This document shows positions 1-7,948 of a stretch of DNA of 64,000 bases, piece by piece. A program made the position numbers and the translations under genes. How positions within the stretch are numbered: the stretch's first letter is position 1; each line of letters starts with the position of its first letter. Under the pieces are notes generated by a model, which was not told the origin of the DNA, did no database searches, and was given only the letters and a program-made list of their open reading frames with translations. The DNA lies in contig JAWWAY010000003.1 in NCBI GenBank assembly GCA_033721235.1, positions 62,001-126,000 of the forward strand. The letters run 5' to 3'. Origin of the DNA: UBA5078 sp033721235 (GTDB lineage: Bacteria > Pseudomonadota > Gammaproteobacteria > Pseudomonadales > Pseudohongiellaceae).

Positions 1-70
1 CCAAAAACTGCACGAGCACATAGTTATTAGCCAGTGCTGCTGCCACTATTATGACGATAAATTCGGTCAC
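1..70 (-). CDS. rnfA: Electron transport complex subunit RnfA/RsxA, N-terminal fragment
   Basis: Read from a GTG at 70 on the minus strand, the frame gives MTEFIVII, an Ala-rich stretch and then NNYVLVQFL. That is the opening transmembrane helix of RnfA/RsxA, an integral inner-membrane subunit of the Rnf ion-translocating ferredoxin:NAD oxidoreductase (or the SoxR-reducing complex). Only 23 codons lie inside the window; the rest runs off the left edge. An AGGAGG sits 11 nt before the GTG. In related gammaproteobacteria rnfABCDGE lies close to metG, which fits the genes that follow here. The identification rests on a short but characteristic segment. Confidence 0.75.
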   Translation of the reverse strand, partial: MTEFIVIIVAAALANNYVLVQFL

Positions 71-204
71 TAAAATTATACCCTCCTATCACAAGGGCGG
101 CATTCTATCACGGCTAGCAGGGTCGCAGGAGTCACTCGAATACAAAAGGGCAGTGGGCGATGCGAGGGTTTTTGCGGTATGCTCTTCGCAGGTAGAAACA
201 TAGG

Positions 205-1518
205 ATGCGAATGAAGATGTCAGAGGCGATCATTAACTGGTTTAACTATTGGCTAGCTCAGGCAAGTACTGCGCAATTCTGGTGGCAACTCATAGTGTTT
301 TTTGTGGCGGGCTTAGGGGCTTCGGCACTCAATGCGCGTGTACAGATACTGTTGGAGACTCACAATACTCAAAGCTCGGGCCTACGTCATTTGGCTATTC
401 GCAGTGCCCAGCGGCTCCAGTGGCCGCTTAGCGCCCTGTTGCTTCTAGTATCTGGGCGCGCAGTTCTCCAGTGGTATGAAGTGCCTGTGATACTGCTCGA
501 TATTGCGGTTCCTATTTTAGTGGCTCTCGCGGTGGTGCGCCTAAGCGTGTATGTGCTGCGCAAGGCATTCACGGTAAACCCACTGCTTAAATCCTCCGAA
601 CATGTGCTGGCATTTATGGTGTGGGGGCTGGTAATACTTCACCTACTTGGCTGGCTACCCGGCATCTTAACCGTGCTCGACGGCTTTGCGGTCGAGATAG
701 GCGAGTCGCGCTTCTCGGTATTGTCGGTCATCAAGCTTCTCATGATTGTAGCCATTGCCTTTACGCTTGCGATTTGGCTATCAGAAGTCATTAGTCGCCA
801 ACTACGAAAATCGGCAGGTATCTCGCTCAGTATGCAGGTGGGAATTAATAAGTTCAGCCGTTTCTTATTGATAACCTTAGCCTTTTTGATGGCACTCAAT
901 GCGGTGGGTATCGACTTGAGTTCGCTGGCTATTTTCGGTGGTGCGCTCGGTGTTGGCTTAGGTTTTGGCTTGCAGCGAATCGCCTCAAATTTTATCAGTG
1001 GCTTTATCCTAGTATTCGATCGCTCTATTAAGCCCGGGGACGTTATTACGGTAGGGAGCAAATTCGGCTGGGTGCAGGAGCTTAATTCGCGCTATGTGGT
1101 TGTGCGTAATAGGGATGGGGTGGATACGCTGATTCCTAATGAGAATCTCATTACCTCTGAAGTGATTAACTGGTCTTATCTCGATCGCAATGTGCGTTTA
1201 ACTTTGTCGGTACAGATTAGTTACGATGACGACCCCGAGGCAGCAATGGCTATCATGCTGGGTTGTGCTCACGCATCGCCGCGAGTGATTAATGAGCCTG
1301 AACCCGTCGTGCGGCTAATGCAATTTGCCGATAGCGGGATCGAACTGCAAATGCGCGTCTGGATAGCAGACCCCGAGAACGGTTTTGCCAACGTCACCTC
1401 TGATATCAATGTGGCGATTTGGCGGGCGTTTAAAGAGTCCGGTATTACCATTCCTTACCCACAACGCGACCTGCATATCAAGAGCATGCCAGATAAAGGA
1501 ATCTCCATAGGTGACTAG
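205..1518 (+). CDS. MscS-family mechanosensitive ion channel with extra N-terminal helices
   Basis: This is an inner-membrane channel predicted to open under membrane tension and release solutes on hypo-osmotic shock. Its 437 residues carry about six hydrophobic helices (near 26-44, 71-90, 95-118, 133-152, 172-196 and 218-236). The Gly/Ala-rich pore helix of MscS follows (about 241-262, with GGALGVGLGFGLQ), then the signature FDRSIKPGDVI leading into the cytoplasmic beta domain. It is longer than MscS itself (286 residues in E. coli) because of the added N-terminal helices, as in the YbdG/YnaI group. Three ATG codons (205, 211, 217) are in frame and close together, so the exact start is open. 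The gene reads away from rnfA and is followed after 31 nt by a small regulator. Confidence 0.85.
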   Translation: MRMKMSEAIINWFNYWLAQASTAQFWWQLIVFFVAGLGASALNARVQILLETHNTQSSGLRHLAIRSAQRLQWPLSALLLLVSGRAVLQWYEVPVILLDIAVPILVALAVVRLSVYVLRKAFTVNPLLKSSEHVLAFMVWGLVILHLLGWLPGILTVLDGFAVEIGESRFSVLSVIKLLMIVAIAFTLAIWLSEVISRQLRKSAGISLSMQVGINKFSRFLLITLAFLMALNAVGIDLSSLAIFGGALGVGLGFGLQRIASNFISGFILVFDRSIKPGDVITVGSKFGWVQELNSRYVVVRNRDGVDTLIPNENLITSEVINWSYLDRNVRLTLSVQISYDDDPEAAMAIMLGCAHASPRVINEPEPVVRLMQFADSGIELQMRVWIADPENGFANVTSDINVAIWRAFKESGITIPYPQRDLHIKSMPDKGISIGD

Positions 1519-1535
1519 ATACTCACCCTGTGTGC

Positions 1536-1542
1536 AAAGGAG
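1536..1542 (+). promoter_or_regulatory. Ribosome-binding site fixing the GTG start at 1550
   Basis: AAAGGAG lies 7 nt before the GTG at 1550. It supports that codon as the start of the ModE-like protein. Confidence 0.7.
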
Positions 1543-1549
1543 TCTATAA

Positions 1550-1918
1550 GTGCTTGAGCCTCATTACCACGTGGCGTGCCAGGTTAGGGTGCGGCTAGGA
1601 GAGAATATCGCTCTAGGACCAGGCAAAACGGAGTTGTTGGCCGCCATCGCAAAGGCTGGGTCGATCTCCGCAGCGGCTCGCTCGATGGGTATGAGTTACC
1701 GTCGTGCCTGGCTGCTGGTGGAGACTATGAATAACTGCTTTGAGGTTCCTCTAGTGGAGACGGCGACGGGTGGTAAAGCAGGAGGCGGTGCTCAACTTAG
1801 TGAAGCTGGGCGCTCTGTGTTGCAAGGCTATCGGCAAATGATGGAGAAGGTGGATGCTTTGGCGCAATCGGAGCTAGAGCAGCTGCTTGCGCAAAACCCT
1901 CTTAAGTCCTCCTCCTGA
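1550..1918 (+). CDS. ModE/LysR-type winged-helix regulator without sensor domain
   Basis: This 122-residue protein is essentially the N-terminal DNA-binding domain of ModE. A winged helix-turn-helix covers roughly residues 20-85: KTELLAAIAKAGSISAAARSM, then the recognition helix SYRRAWLLVETMN, then the Gly-rich wing GGKAGGGAQLSEAG. The molybdate-binding TOBE (Mop) domains that follow in full ModE are absent, and the reading frame ends cleanly rather than being cut. Stand-alone proteins of this type exist and often sit near molybdenum-related genes. Here the nearest such genes are moaA and moaB, some 47 kb away. The start is a GTG with a good Shine-Dalgarno site. Whether it senses a ligand cannot be seen from the sequence. 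Confidence 0.8.
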   Translation: MLEPHYHVACQVRVRLGENIALGPGKTELLAAIAKAGSISAAARSMGMSYRRAWLLVETMNNCFEVPLVETATGGKAGGGAQLSEAGRSVLQGYRQMMEKVDALAQSELEQLLAQNPLKSSS

Positions 1919-2064
1919 GAGTCTCTAAGCTAAAACTCCACGCTTTTGAGTGTCCTCAAGGGCTGAAATTCCCTTCTATTTAGAGTATTATCGGCCCCCT
2001 CGGAGGCGGTACTTGTCTGTACTGCGGCAAAATTTCAAAACAGTTTGTGTAAAGGCGGTTTATT

Positions 2065-2229
2065 GTGAAAAAGTGGCAATGTTTAGTATGCGAATTTGTA
2101 TACGATGAGGAACTGGGTTTGCCTGAGGAGGGCATAGAGCCTGGAACGAAATGGGAAGATGTCCCTGAGGACTGGTGCTGCCCAGATTGCGGCGTGGGCA
2201 AAGAAGATTTCGAAATGGTAGAGATCTAA
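2065..2229 (+). CDS. Rubredoxin
   Basis: A 54-residue frame starts at GTG 2065 (MKKWQCLVCEFVYDEELG) and ends EDWCCPDCGVGKEDFEMVEI. The two CxxC knuckles (C6/C9 and C39/C42) are the four ligands of a single-iron rubredoxin site, and the aromatic residues around W4, Y13 and W38 are those of the family. Rubredoxin is a soluble one-electron carrier, for instance to alkane hydroxylase, rubrerythrin or superoxide-handling enzymes; no obvious partner lies next to it. The gene is short and easy to miss. It ends 44 nt before metG on the same strand. Confidence 0.93.
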   Translation: MKKWQCLVCEFVYDEELGLPEEGIEPGTKWEDVPEDWCCPDCGVGKEDFEMVEI

Positions 2230-2273
2230 GCTCTCTAGTAAACCACTCAACTTCGAAATTCTTTACAAGGAAC

Positions 2274-4361
2274 ATGATCGTGCAAGAAGCTCAGCAGCAG
2301 AAACAGCGTCGTATTCTAGTGACGATGGCACTACCCTACGCCAACGGCCCAATTCACTTGGGGCATATTCTAGAAGCGGTGCAGACCGATATTTGGGTAC
2401 GCTACCAGAAATTAAAAGGTGAGGACTGTGTCTACGTCTGCGCCGATGATACTCATGGTACAGCGATAATGCTGAGAGCGGAGCGCGAGGGCGTAAGCCC
2501 AGAGGCGTTAATCGCGAGAGTGCAACAAGAGCATGAGCGCGACTACGCCGGCTTCAATATTGGGTTTTCCCATTACCACTCGACCCATTCAGAAGAAAAT
2601 AAAGTACTGGCCCAGTCTCTTTATAAGAAACTGTTGAGTAACGGGCATATCAGTAAGCGCAGCATTAGCCAGCTCTTTGATCCTGAAAAGAATCTGTTTT
2701 TGGCTGATCGATTCATTAAAGGTACCTGTCCTAAGTGTAAGTCTGAGGACGAGTACGGCGACAACTGTGAAGCCTGCAATGCGACTTATAATGCCTCAGA
2801 ATTAATTAATCCGGTTTCTACCCTATCTGGCGCCACGCCTATCGAAAAAGAGTCCGAGCATTTCTTTTTCACGCTGCCGGCGTTCAGCGATATGTTGAAA
2901 GAGTGGACTCGTAGCGGAACCTTGCAAGAGCAGGTGGCTAATAAATTAAGCGAGTGGTTAGACAGTGGCTTGCAAGAGTGGGATATAAGCCGAGACGCGC
3001 CGTATTTTGGTTTCGAGATACCGGATGAGCCCGGAAAATATTTCTATGTCTGGCTAGATGCGCCTGTTGGCTATATGGCTAGCTTTAAGGCTTTCTGCGA
3101 TAAGTCAGGCTATGAATTCGACGACTACTGGAAGCCTGGTAGTGATACCGAGCTGTACCACTTCATCGGTAAAGACATTGTGAATTTTCATACTTTGTTT
3201 TGGCCGGCTATGCTCACGAGTGTGGGTTACCGTACCCCAACGGGTATATTTGTTCACGGCTTCGTCAGCATTAATGGCCAGAAGATGTCTAAATCTAGGG
3301 GGACTTTCGTTAATGCGCAGGACTATCTAAGGCATTTGGACCCAGAGTATTTACGCTATTATTTTGCAGCAAAACTCTCCAGTACCGTCGATGATCTTGA
3401 TTGGAATATGGACGATTTTGTCTCGCGTGTGAACTCGGATGTGGTTGGCAAAGTTGTCAATATTGCCAGTCGCTGTGCGGGCTTTATTGTCAAAGGCTTC
3501 GATGGCAAATTGGATGCAACATGCAGCGAACCGGCCCTAGTAAAAGAGTTCCAGGATGCAAAAGACGAAATAGCGACCTTGTATGAGAACAGGGATTACG
3601 GCAAAGCATTGAGAGTTATCATGGCCTTGGCGGATAAGGCCAATCAATACATCGCCGAGAAAGCGCCATGGACAATTGCCAAGACGGACAAACAGTCACC
3701 AGAGGTTTTAGCTGTTTGTAGTACCGGTATTAATTTGTTTCGAATACTTTTAGTGTACTTAAAACCTGTGCTACCGGTAATGGCGGAAAAAGGCGAGGCA
3801 TTCTTAAATATAGAGCCACTGCAATGGAACGATGTTGATTGTCTATTATTAGGCCATGAAATTAATAAATTCGTCCCACTGATGACGCGCATAGAACCGG
3901 CGAAGGTGGAAGCCATGATGAGTGATGTTGCGGCTAGCCAAGAAGTCGAGGCGGCGGCTAATGCAGCAGCGGAAAAATCACAAGTGAGTTCTCCTTTGAG
4001 TCAGGAACCTATAGCCGAAGAAATCGGTTTCAATGATTTTGCTAAAGTCGATATGCGCATAGCCTTAATTAAGAATGCTGAGCATGTAAAAGGCGCGGAC
4101 AAATTATTGAAGTTAGATCTGGATCTTGGCTTAGATGCAGAAGGCAATCCATCTCTGCGTACGGTTTTTTCCGGCATTAAGTCAGCTTACAGCCCAGAAG
4201 ATTTAGTTGGACGCCTGACAGTCGTAGTCGCCAATCTCGCCCCAAGAAAAATGAAATTCGGCATGTCCGAGGGAATGGTTCTTGCCGCGGGTCCTGGTGG
4301 TAAAGAAGTGTGGTTGCTAGAGCCTGACAGTGGGGCGCAGCCGGGCATGCGCGTCATGTAA
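2274..4361 (+). CDS. metG: Methionine--tRNA ligase (class I, zinc-binding, with C-terminal tRNA-binding domain)
   Basis: It charges tRNA-Met and initiator tRNA with methionine. The 695 residues show the class I signature HLGH near residue 20 (GPIHLGH), a zinc knuckle (CPKC ... CEAC, near 145-160) and the KMSKS loop as GQKMSKSRGTF (near 340). A C-terminal tRNA-binding domain (about residues 595-695) ends VWLLEPDSGAQPGMRVM. The start at ATG 2274 has AAGGAA just ahead; the open frame extends further upstream to 2175, but that part overlaps the rubredoxin gene and lacks family similarity. An Ala/Glu-rich linker (about 550-580) joins the anticodon-binding and C-terminal domains. The gene is followed by a strong terminator. 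Confidence 0.97.
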   Translation: MIVQEAQQQKQRRILVTMALPYANGPIHLGHILEAVQTDIWVRYQKLKGEDCVYVCADDTHGTAIMLRAEREGVSPEALIARVQQEHERDYAGFNIGFSHYHSTHSEENKVLAQSLYKKLLSNGHISKRSISQLFDPEKNLFLADRFIKGTCPKCKSEDEYGDNCEACNATYNASELINPVSTLSGATPIEKESEHFFFTLPAFSDMLKEWTRSGTLQEQVANKLSEWLDSGLQEWDISRDAPYFGFEIPDEPGKYFYVWLDAPVGYMASFKAFCDKSGYEFDDYWKPGSDTELYHFIGKDIVNFHTLFWPAMLTSVGYRTPTGIFVHGFVSINGQKMSKSRGTFVNAQDYLRHLDPEYLRYYFAAKLSSTVDDLDWNMDDFVSRVNSDVVGKVVNIASRCAGFIVKGFDGKLDATCSEPALVKEFQDAKDEIATLYENRDYGKALRVIMALADKANQYIAEKAPWTIAKTDKQSPEVLAVCSTGINLFRILLVYLKPVLPVMAEKGEAFLNIEPLQWNDVDCLLLGHEINKFVPLMTRIEPAKVEAMMSDVAASQEVEAAANAAAEKSQVSSPLSQEPIAEEIGFNDFAKVDMRIALIKNAEHVKGADKLLKLDLDLGLDAEGNPSLRTVFSGIKSAYSPEDLVGRLTVVVANLAPRKMKFGMSEGMVLAAGPGGKEVWLLEPDSGAQPGMRVM

Positions 4362-4372
4362 TACTCTTAAGA

Positions 4373-4408
4373 GGCCCGATTGTTCTCTGACAATAATCGG
4401 GCCGTTTT
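4373..4408 (+). terminator. Rho-independent terminator of metG
   Basis: GGCCCGATT at 4373-4381 pairs with AATCGGGCC at 4395-4403, followed by GTTTT. It lies between the convergent metG and HDOD genes. On the minus strand the hairpin is not followed by a T run, so it serves mainly the plus strand. Confidence 0.85.
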
Positions 4409-4413
4409 GAGCA

Positions 4414-5256
4414 CTACTGCAAGGCCTTCATTGCCGCTTCCATCTCATCGGATAAATCCTCTCCTTCCAAAGAATCCATGTCGGCACTCAAGCCTAGCTT
4501 GGCAAACGCAGGCACTGTGTTCCAGTCTACCTGCGCTAAAGGATGATCCGTCTCGGCATAGCTTTGTAATTTGGCCACGATAACGATGTCGGCGTAGTCG
4601 ACTTTTTCGCTATTACGGTGAATTCGTAAATGCTCACTGGGCACATGGGATAGAGAGTCTGAAAAGCTCCAAGTGCGCAGAATAAGCTCGCCAATTTGCG
4701 GGTGGAGGGAGTCGATAAGTTCGTCAAGATCCGCTGACTCATCTTGCTCCAAGAAGATTTCTTTTTCTTCTGCAAATGTAAGAATGGGCAAAATGCCAAT
4801 CTGATGAATTAGCCCTGCCAGGGTTGCTTGATCTGGGGGGAGGCGGGTGTAGTGGCGGGCCAGAACATTGGATATGGCCGCTACCTCGGAACTATGCGAC
4901 CAGACCTGACGCATGCGCGAGTCGATCATATCGTTTGTTGCTTGGAACATCTGCTGCATTGCCAAGCCAACCGCGAGATTGCAACTATAGGCTATGCCTA
5001 GGCGGCTGATAGCGGCAGGAAGGTTCTCAATAGCCTGGGGGCTGCGCACAAGCGGGCTATTAGCCACTTTAATAACGCGGGCGCTTAGCGCCGCATCTGT
5101 GCCAATGAGATCGCCTAGGGCCTTGATGCTGATATTGTCATCATTGGCTGCTTCGCGTACCTGCAGAGCGATCTCGGGCAATGTGGGCAATACTATTTGG
5201 TCTTTCTTGATTGCAGTGATTAGCTGCCCTCTAACATCTTCTATGGTGTCACGCAT
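4414..5256 (-). CDS. HDOD domain signalling protein
   Basis: This cytoplasmic protein of 280 residues begins MRDTIEDVRGQL. An HDOD domain fills roughly residues 15-215, with the typical opening LPTLPEIALQVREAANDDNISIKAL, followed by GTDAALSARVIKVANSP. HDOD domains resemble HD phosphohydrolases without a complete metal site and act as scaffolds in signalling, often linked to c-di-GMP, motility or twitching. No second domain is attached. The last 60 residues are acidic and of unknown role. An AGGCGGA precedes the ATG on the minus strand. Its partner cannot be told from context: it is convergent with metG and divergent from a secreted protease. Confidence 0.85.
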   Translation of the reverse strand: MRDTIEDVRGQLITAIKKDQIVLPTLPEIALQVREAANDDNISIKALGDLIGTDAALSARVIKVANSPLVRSPQAIENLPAAISRLGIAYSCNLAVGLAMQQMFQATNDMIDSRMRQVWSHSSEVAAISNVLARHYTRLPPDQATLAGLIHQIGILPILTFAEEKEIFLEQDESADLDELIDSLHPQIGELILRTWSFSDSLSHVPSEHLRIHRNSEKVDYADIVIVAKLQSYAETDHPLAQVDWNTVPAFAKLGLSADMDSLEGEDLSDEMEAAMKALQ

Positions 5257-5519
5257 ACGAATCCGCCTACGGTAATATTGCCTCTTTAATGAAAAAGAGC
5301 GATAGCAAGAAGCGTCTATAGCTAATATGTCTATTGATTGATCAATTTTGCCCTTAATTGCCTAATAACTCAAAGAATTATCTAGGCGACTGCTGCAAAT
5401 GGGCTGATCTGTTGGCTCAATTTAGGGTATCGGCGCTTAAGATGCCATATGTGTATGGGATATAGGGTGGCGTCTATGTTCTAATATTTAGCTTCAAACG
5501 ACAGAAACAGGGTAACTAG

Positions 5520-7052
5520 ATGACACCGGCATATTGGAGTGCACTGACGCTGCATTTAAGACTTCGCAAGGGATCTTTCTGGCTCTTGGCTATAACGCTT
5601 TCGCTGGGCCTCAGCAGCGCTCAAGCGCAGTTAACTGAGCAAATACGAGAAGTAGAGCAGTCCATTGTTAAAATCTATACAACAGCAGCGGCGCCAGACT
5701 ATTTCACGCCTTGGCGTCTACTGACGCCTAGTCAAAGTAATGGCTCTGGTTCGGTGATCGAGGGCAATAAGATACTGACCAATGCCCACGTGGTGGCCAA
5801 TGCCAGCTATGTGCAGGTGCAGAAACACAATGATCCTACGCGGTACACGGCTCATGTTGAGTTTGTCTCCCATGCGGCTGATTTGGCCTTGGTCAAGGTT
5901 GATGACCCCGAGTTCTTCGATGATATTGAGCCTTTAAGCCTTGGGGTAATGCCGGACCCGCAAGAGGAGGTGCATGTATTTGGTTACCCGATGGGCGGTC
6001 GAACGCTGAGTATTACTAAGGGCATTCTCTCTAGAGTCGAACAGCAAGTGTATGCTCATTCCGGCGATTATTTAGTGGCAGGGCAGATCGATGCGGCTAT
6101 CAATCCCGGTAATAGCGGTGGTCCAGTGATTGTCGATGGGCAGATAGTGGGCGTTGTCATGCAGGCCAACTCGGGTGGCCGTGCCGAAAACTTAGGCTAT
6201 TTTGTTCCCCCATCGATTATCGAGCATGTATTGGTGGACGCTGAAGACGGAGTACTAGATGGCTTTCCCGATTTAGGGTTCAGAACTCAAGACTTGGAGA
6301 GCCCCGCGGCCAAGAGCGCCTATGGTTTGTCTCCGGATGAAAGTGGGGTATTGGTCATTAAGGTGTTTGAGGACTCTCCAGCCTTTGGTGTTCTGCATGA
6401 GAACGATGTGGTGCTAAGCATCGCGGGCTTCGATATTGCGGGCGACAGTACTATCCATGTGAACGAGTTTCTGCAGACTAACTACAAGTATGCGATAGAT
6501 CTATTGCAAAACGGCGAATCGGTGGAGCTCGTTTATGCTCGCAACGGTGAAAAAAATGCCGTGACCTTGAGGGCTGCTAAGCGCCAACAAAGCTATAGCC
6601 TAGTCAAAAGTGAAGCGTTTGATGAAGTACCGGAATACTATATTTATGGCGGTATTCTCTTTGTTCCTTTAAATATGAATTTGATTAAACGCTGGGGGCC
6701 AGACTGGAGCCGTGCCGCACCTGTGAGCCTGTTGGAGGCGCGAAATGAGTGGAGCTCCGCATCACGCAGAGAGTTAGTGGTTGCGCTGCAAGTGCTCGCT
6801 GCTGATGTGAATTTAGGCTATCACGATCTGCGTAATTGGATCGTCGATACGGTAAATGGGCAGCCTATTCGTGACTTTGAGGAGTTTACGCGACTGCTGC
6901 GTGATAACGCAGAGGAGCACATAGTCTTCAGAAATAGCGCGGGCTATCAAGTGGTGGTGGATCATCAGCAAGCGATTGAGTCTGAAGCCGCAATTTTACA
7001 GCAATATCGTGTCCCATCGGCATGGTCTTCGGGCCTATTCGGCGAAGATTAG
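5520..7052 (+). CDS. Secreted Deg/HtrA-type serine protease with plant DEG9-like two-PDZ layout
   Basis: This is a trypsin-like ATP-independent protease, exported to the periplasm by an N-terminal signal (hydrophobic 19-35, likely cleavage after AQA at about 36). The triad is visible: H90 in TNAHVV, D121 in ADLALV and S199 in NPGNSGGP. After the protease domain comes a PDZ domain (about 245-350), then a region with PEYYIYGG (about 375) and ELVVALQVLAADVNLGY (about 420). The latter matches the second, cap-like PDZ region of plant DEG9/DEG10-type proteases rather than E. coli DegP. The 510-residue length also fits that branch. It stands alone behind a 263-bp divergent promoter region. Substrates are unknown. 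Confidence 0.85.
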   Translation: MTPAYWSALTLHLRLRKGSFWLLAITLSLGLSSAQAQLTEQIREVEQSIVKIYTTAAAPDYFTPWRLLTPSQSNGSGSVIEGNKILTNAHVVANASYVQVQKHNDPTRYTAHVEFVSHAADLALVKVDDPEFFDDIEPLSLGVMPDPQEEVHVFGYPMGGRTLSITKGILSRVEQQVYAHSGDYLVAGQIDAAINPGNSGGPVIVDGQIVGVVMQANSGGRAENLGYFVPPSIIEHVLVDAEDGVLDGFPDLGFRTQDLESPAAKSAYGLSPDESGVLVIKVFEDSPAFGVLHENDVVLSIAGFDIAGDSTIHVNEFLQTNYKYAIDLLQNGESVELVYARNGEKNAVTLRAAKRQQSYSLVKSEAFDEVPEYYIYGGILFVPLNMNLIKRWGPDWSRAAPVSLLEARNEWSSASRRELVVALQVLAADVNLGYHDLRNWIVDTVNGQPIRDFEEFTRLLRDNAEEHIVFRNSAGYQVVVDHQQAIESEAAILQQYRVPSAWSSGLFGED

Positions 7053-7155
7053 ACCTTGGCGCTAGGCCCTAATCCCCGTATCATCGGCTGCCATTAGTTG
7101 GCATTGCTATTACTAGGCACCACCAAACACGTTCATATTTAGGAATTAGAAGCGA

Positions 7156-7725
7156 ATGAGTATTAAGTCAGATAGATGGATCAATAAGATGGCTAGGGAG
7201 CATGGGATGATCGAGCCCTTTGAGCCCCAGCAAGTGCGCTACTTGGACGGCAATAAAGTCATCTCTTATGGTACTTCGAGTTATGGCTACGATGTGCGCT
7301 GTGCTCGCGAGTTTAAGATTTTTACGAATGTGCATACGAGCAGTGTTGTTGATCCGAAAAACTTTGATGAGTCTAGCTTTGTGAGCGTTGAGGAGGACTT
7401 CTGCATTATTCCACCTAACTCCTTCGCTTTGGCGCGTACCGTTGAGTATTTTCGGATTCCGCCAGATGTGCTTACGGTGTGTCTAGGTAAGTCCACCTAT
7501 GCGCGTTGCGGCATCATTGTGAATGTCACGCCTCTGGAGCCTGAATGGGAGGGGCACGTGACTCTGGAGTTCTCCAATACAACGCCGCTACCGGCCAAAA
7601 TTTATGCAAATGAAGGCGTCGCGCAGATGTTGTTCTATCAATCGGATGAACAGTGCGAGACGACCTATAAACAACGTGGCGGTAAATACCAAGGCCAGAC
7701 TGGCGTAACTCCTCCCAAAGCCTAG
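7156..7725 (+). CDS. dcd: dCTP deaminase
   Basis: It deaminates dCTP to dUTP, feeding dTMP synthesis. The 189 residues (193 in E. coli) follow the family closely: start MSIKSDRWI, the conserved ISYGTSSYGYDVRCA block, the catalytic segment TPLEPEWEGHVTLEFSNT (with the general-base Glu), and the C-terminal QRGGKYQGQTG that closes over the nucleotide. It is a single gene between the protease and the flagellar block, followed by a clear terminator. In Pseudomonas dcd also lies near metG, so its position is conserved. Confidence 0.97.
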   Translation: MSIKSDRWINKMAREHGMIEPFEPQQVRYLDGNKVISYGTSSYGYDVRCAREFKIFTNVHTSSVVDPKNFDESSFVSVEEDFCIIPPNSFALARTVEYFRIPPDVLTVCLGKSTYARCGIIVNVTPLEPEWEGHVTLEFSNTTPLPAKIYANEGVAQMLFYQSDEQCETTYKQRGGKYQGQTGVTPPKA

Positions 7726-7741
7726 TTTAGGCCGTTCTTTT

Positions 7742-7765
7742 ACCCGCAAAATAAGCGGGTTTTTT
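7742..7765 (+). terminator. Rho-independent terminator of dcd
   Basis: ACCCGC at 7742-7747 pairs with GCGGGT at 7755-7760, with a run of six T at 7760-7765. It separates dcd from the flagellar promoter region. Confidence 0.9.
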
Positions 7766-7815
7766 GCTTTTTTGGCCGATTGGTGTCAATCATTCGGCCA
7801 AAAATTTCTTAAAAA

Positions 7816-7831
7816 GGTCAAAATCTTGACC
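7816..7831. promoter_or_regulatory. FleQ/FlrA-like operator upstream of fleSR
   Basis: GGTCAAAATCTTGACC is a near-perfect inverted repeat. Its outer arms (GTCAA/TTGAC) match the published FleQ box of Pseudomonas (GTCANTAAATTGAC). It lies about 52 bp ahead of the sigma-54 promoter, where the FleQ enhancer of fleSR is found in P. aeruginosa. A further half-site, GTCAAT, is at 7785. The binding itself is inferred; no fleQ gene is in this window. Confidence 0.55.
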
Positions 7832-7882
7832 TTTATCACACTCCGATATGCTAAGTTATTGATATTTCGGGGTTCTGTGATA

Positions 7883-7898
7883 TGGCATAGAGATTGCT
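7883..7898 (+). promoter_or_regulatory. Sigma-54 promoter of fleSR
   Basis: TGGCAT-AGAGA-TTGCT has the invariant GG at -24 and GC at -12 with the correct 10-nt spacing. The start codon of fleS lies 50 nt further on. A dyad GTCGAAATTTCCGAC lies between them, at 7913-7927. Confidence 0.8.
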
Positions 7899-7948
7899 CT
7901 TACTAGTTCAGACGTCGAAATTTCCGACACAAGAATCTGGGAGAGCAC

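Noticed and set aside
75..80. TATAAT on the minus strand four nt before the rnfA GTG
   Set aside because: It would make a leaderless transcript and leave out the AGGAGG next to it. No suitable -35 is seen; more likely chance in an A/T-rich spacer.
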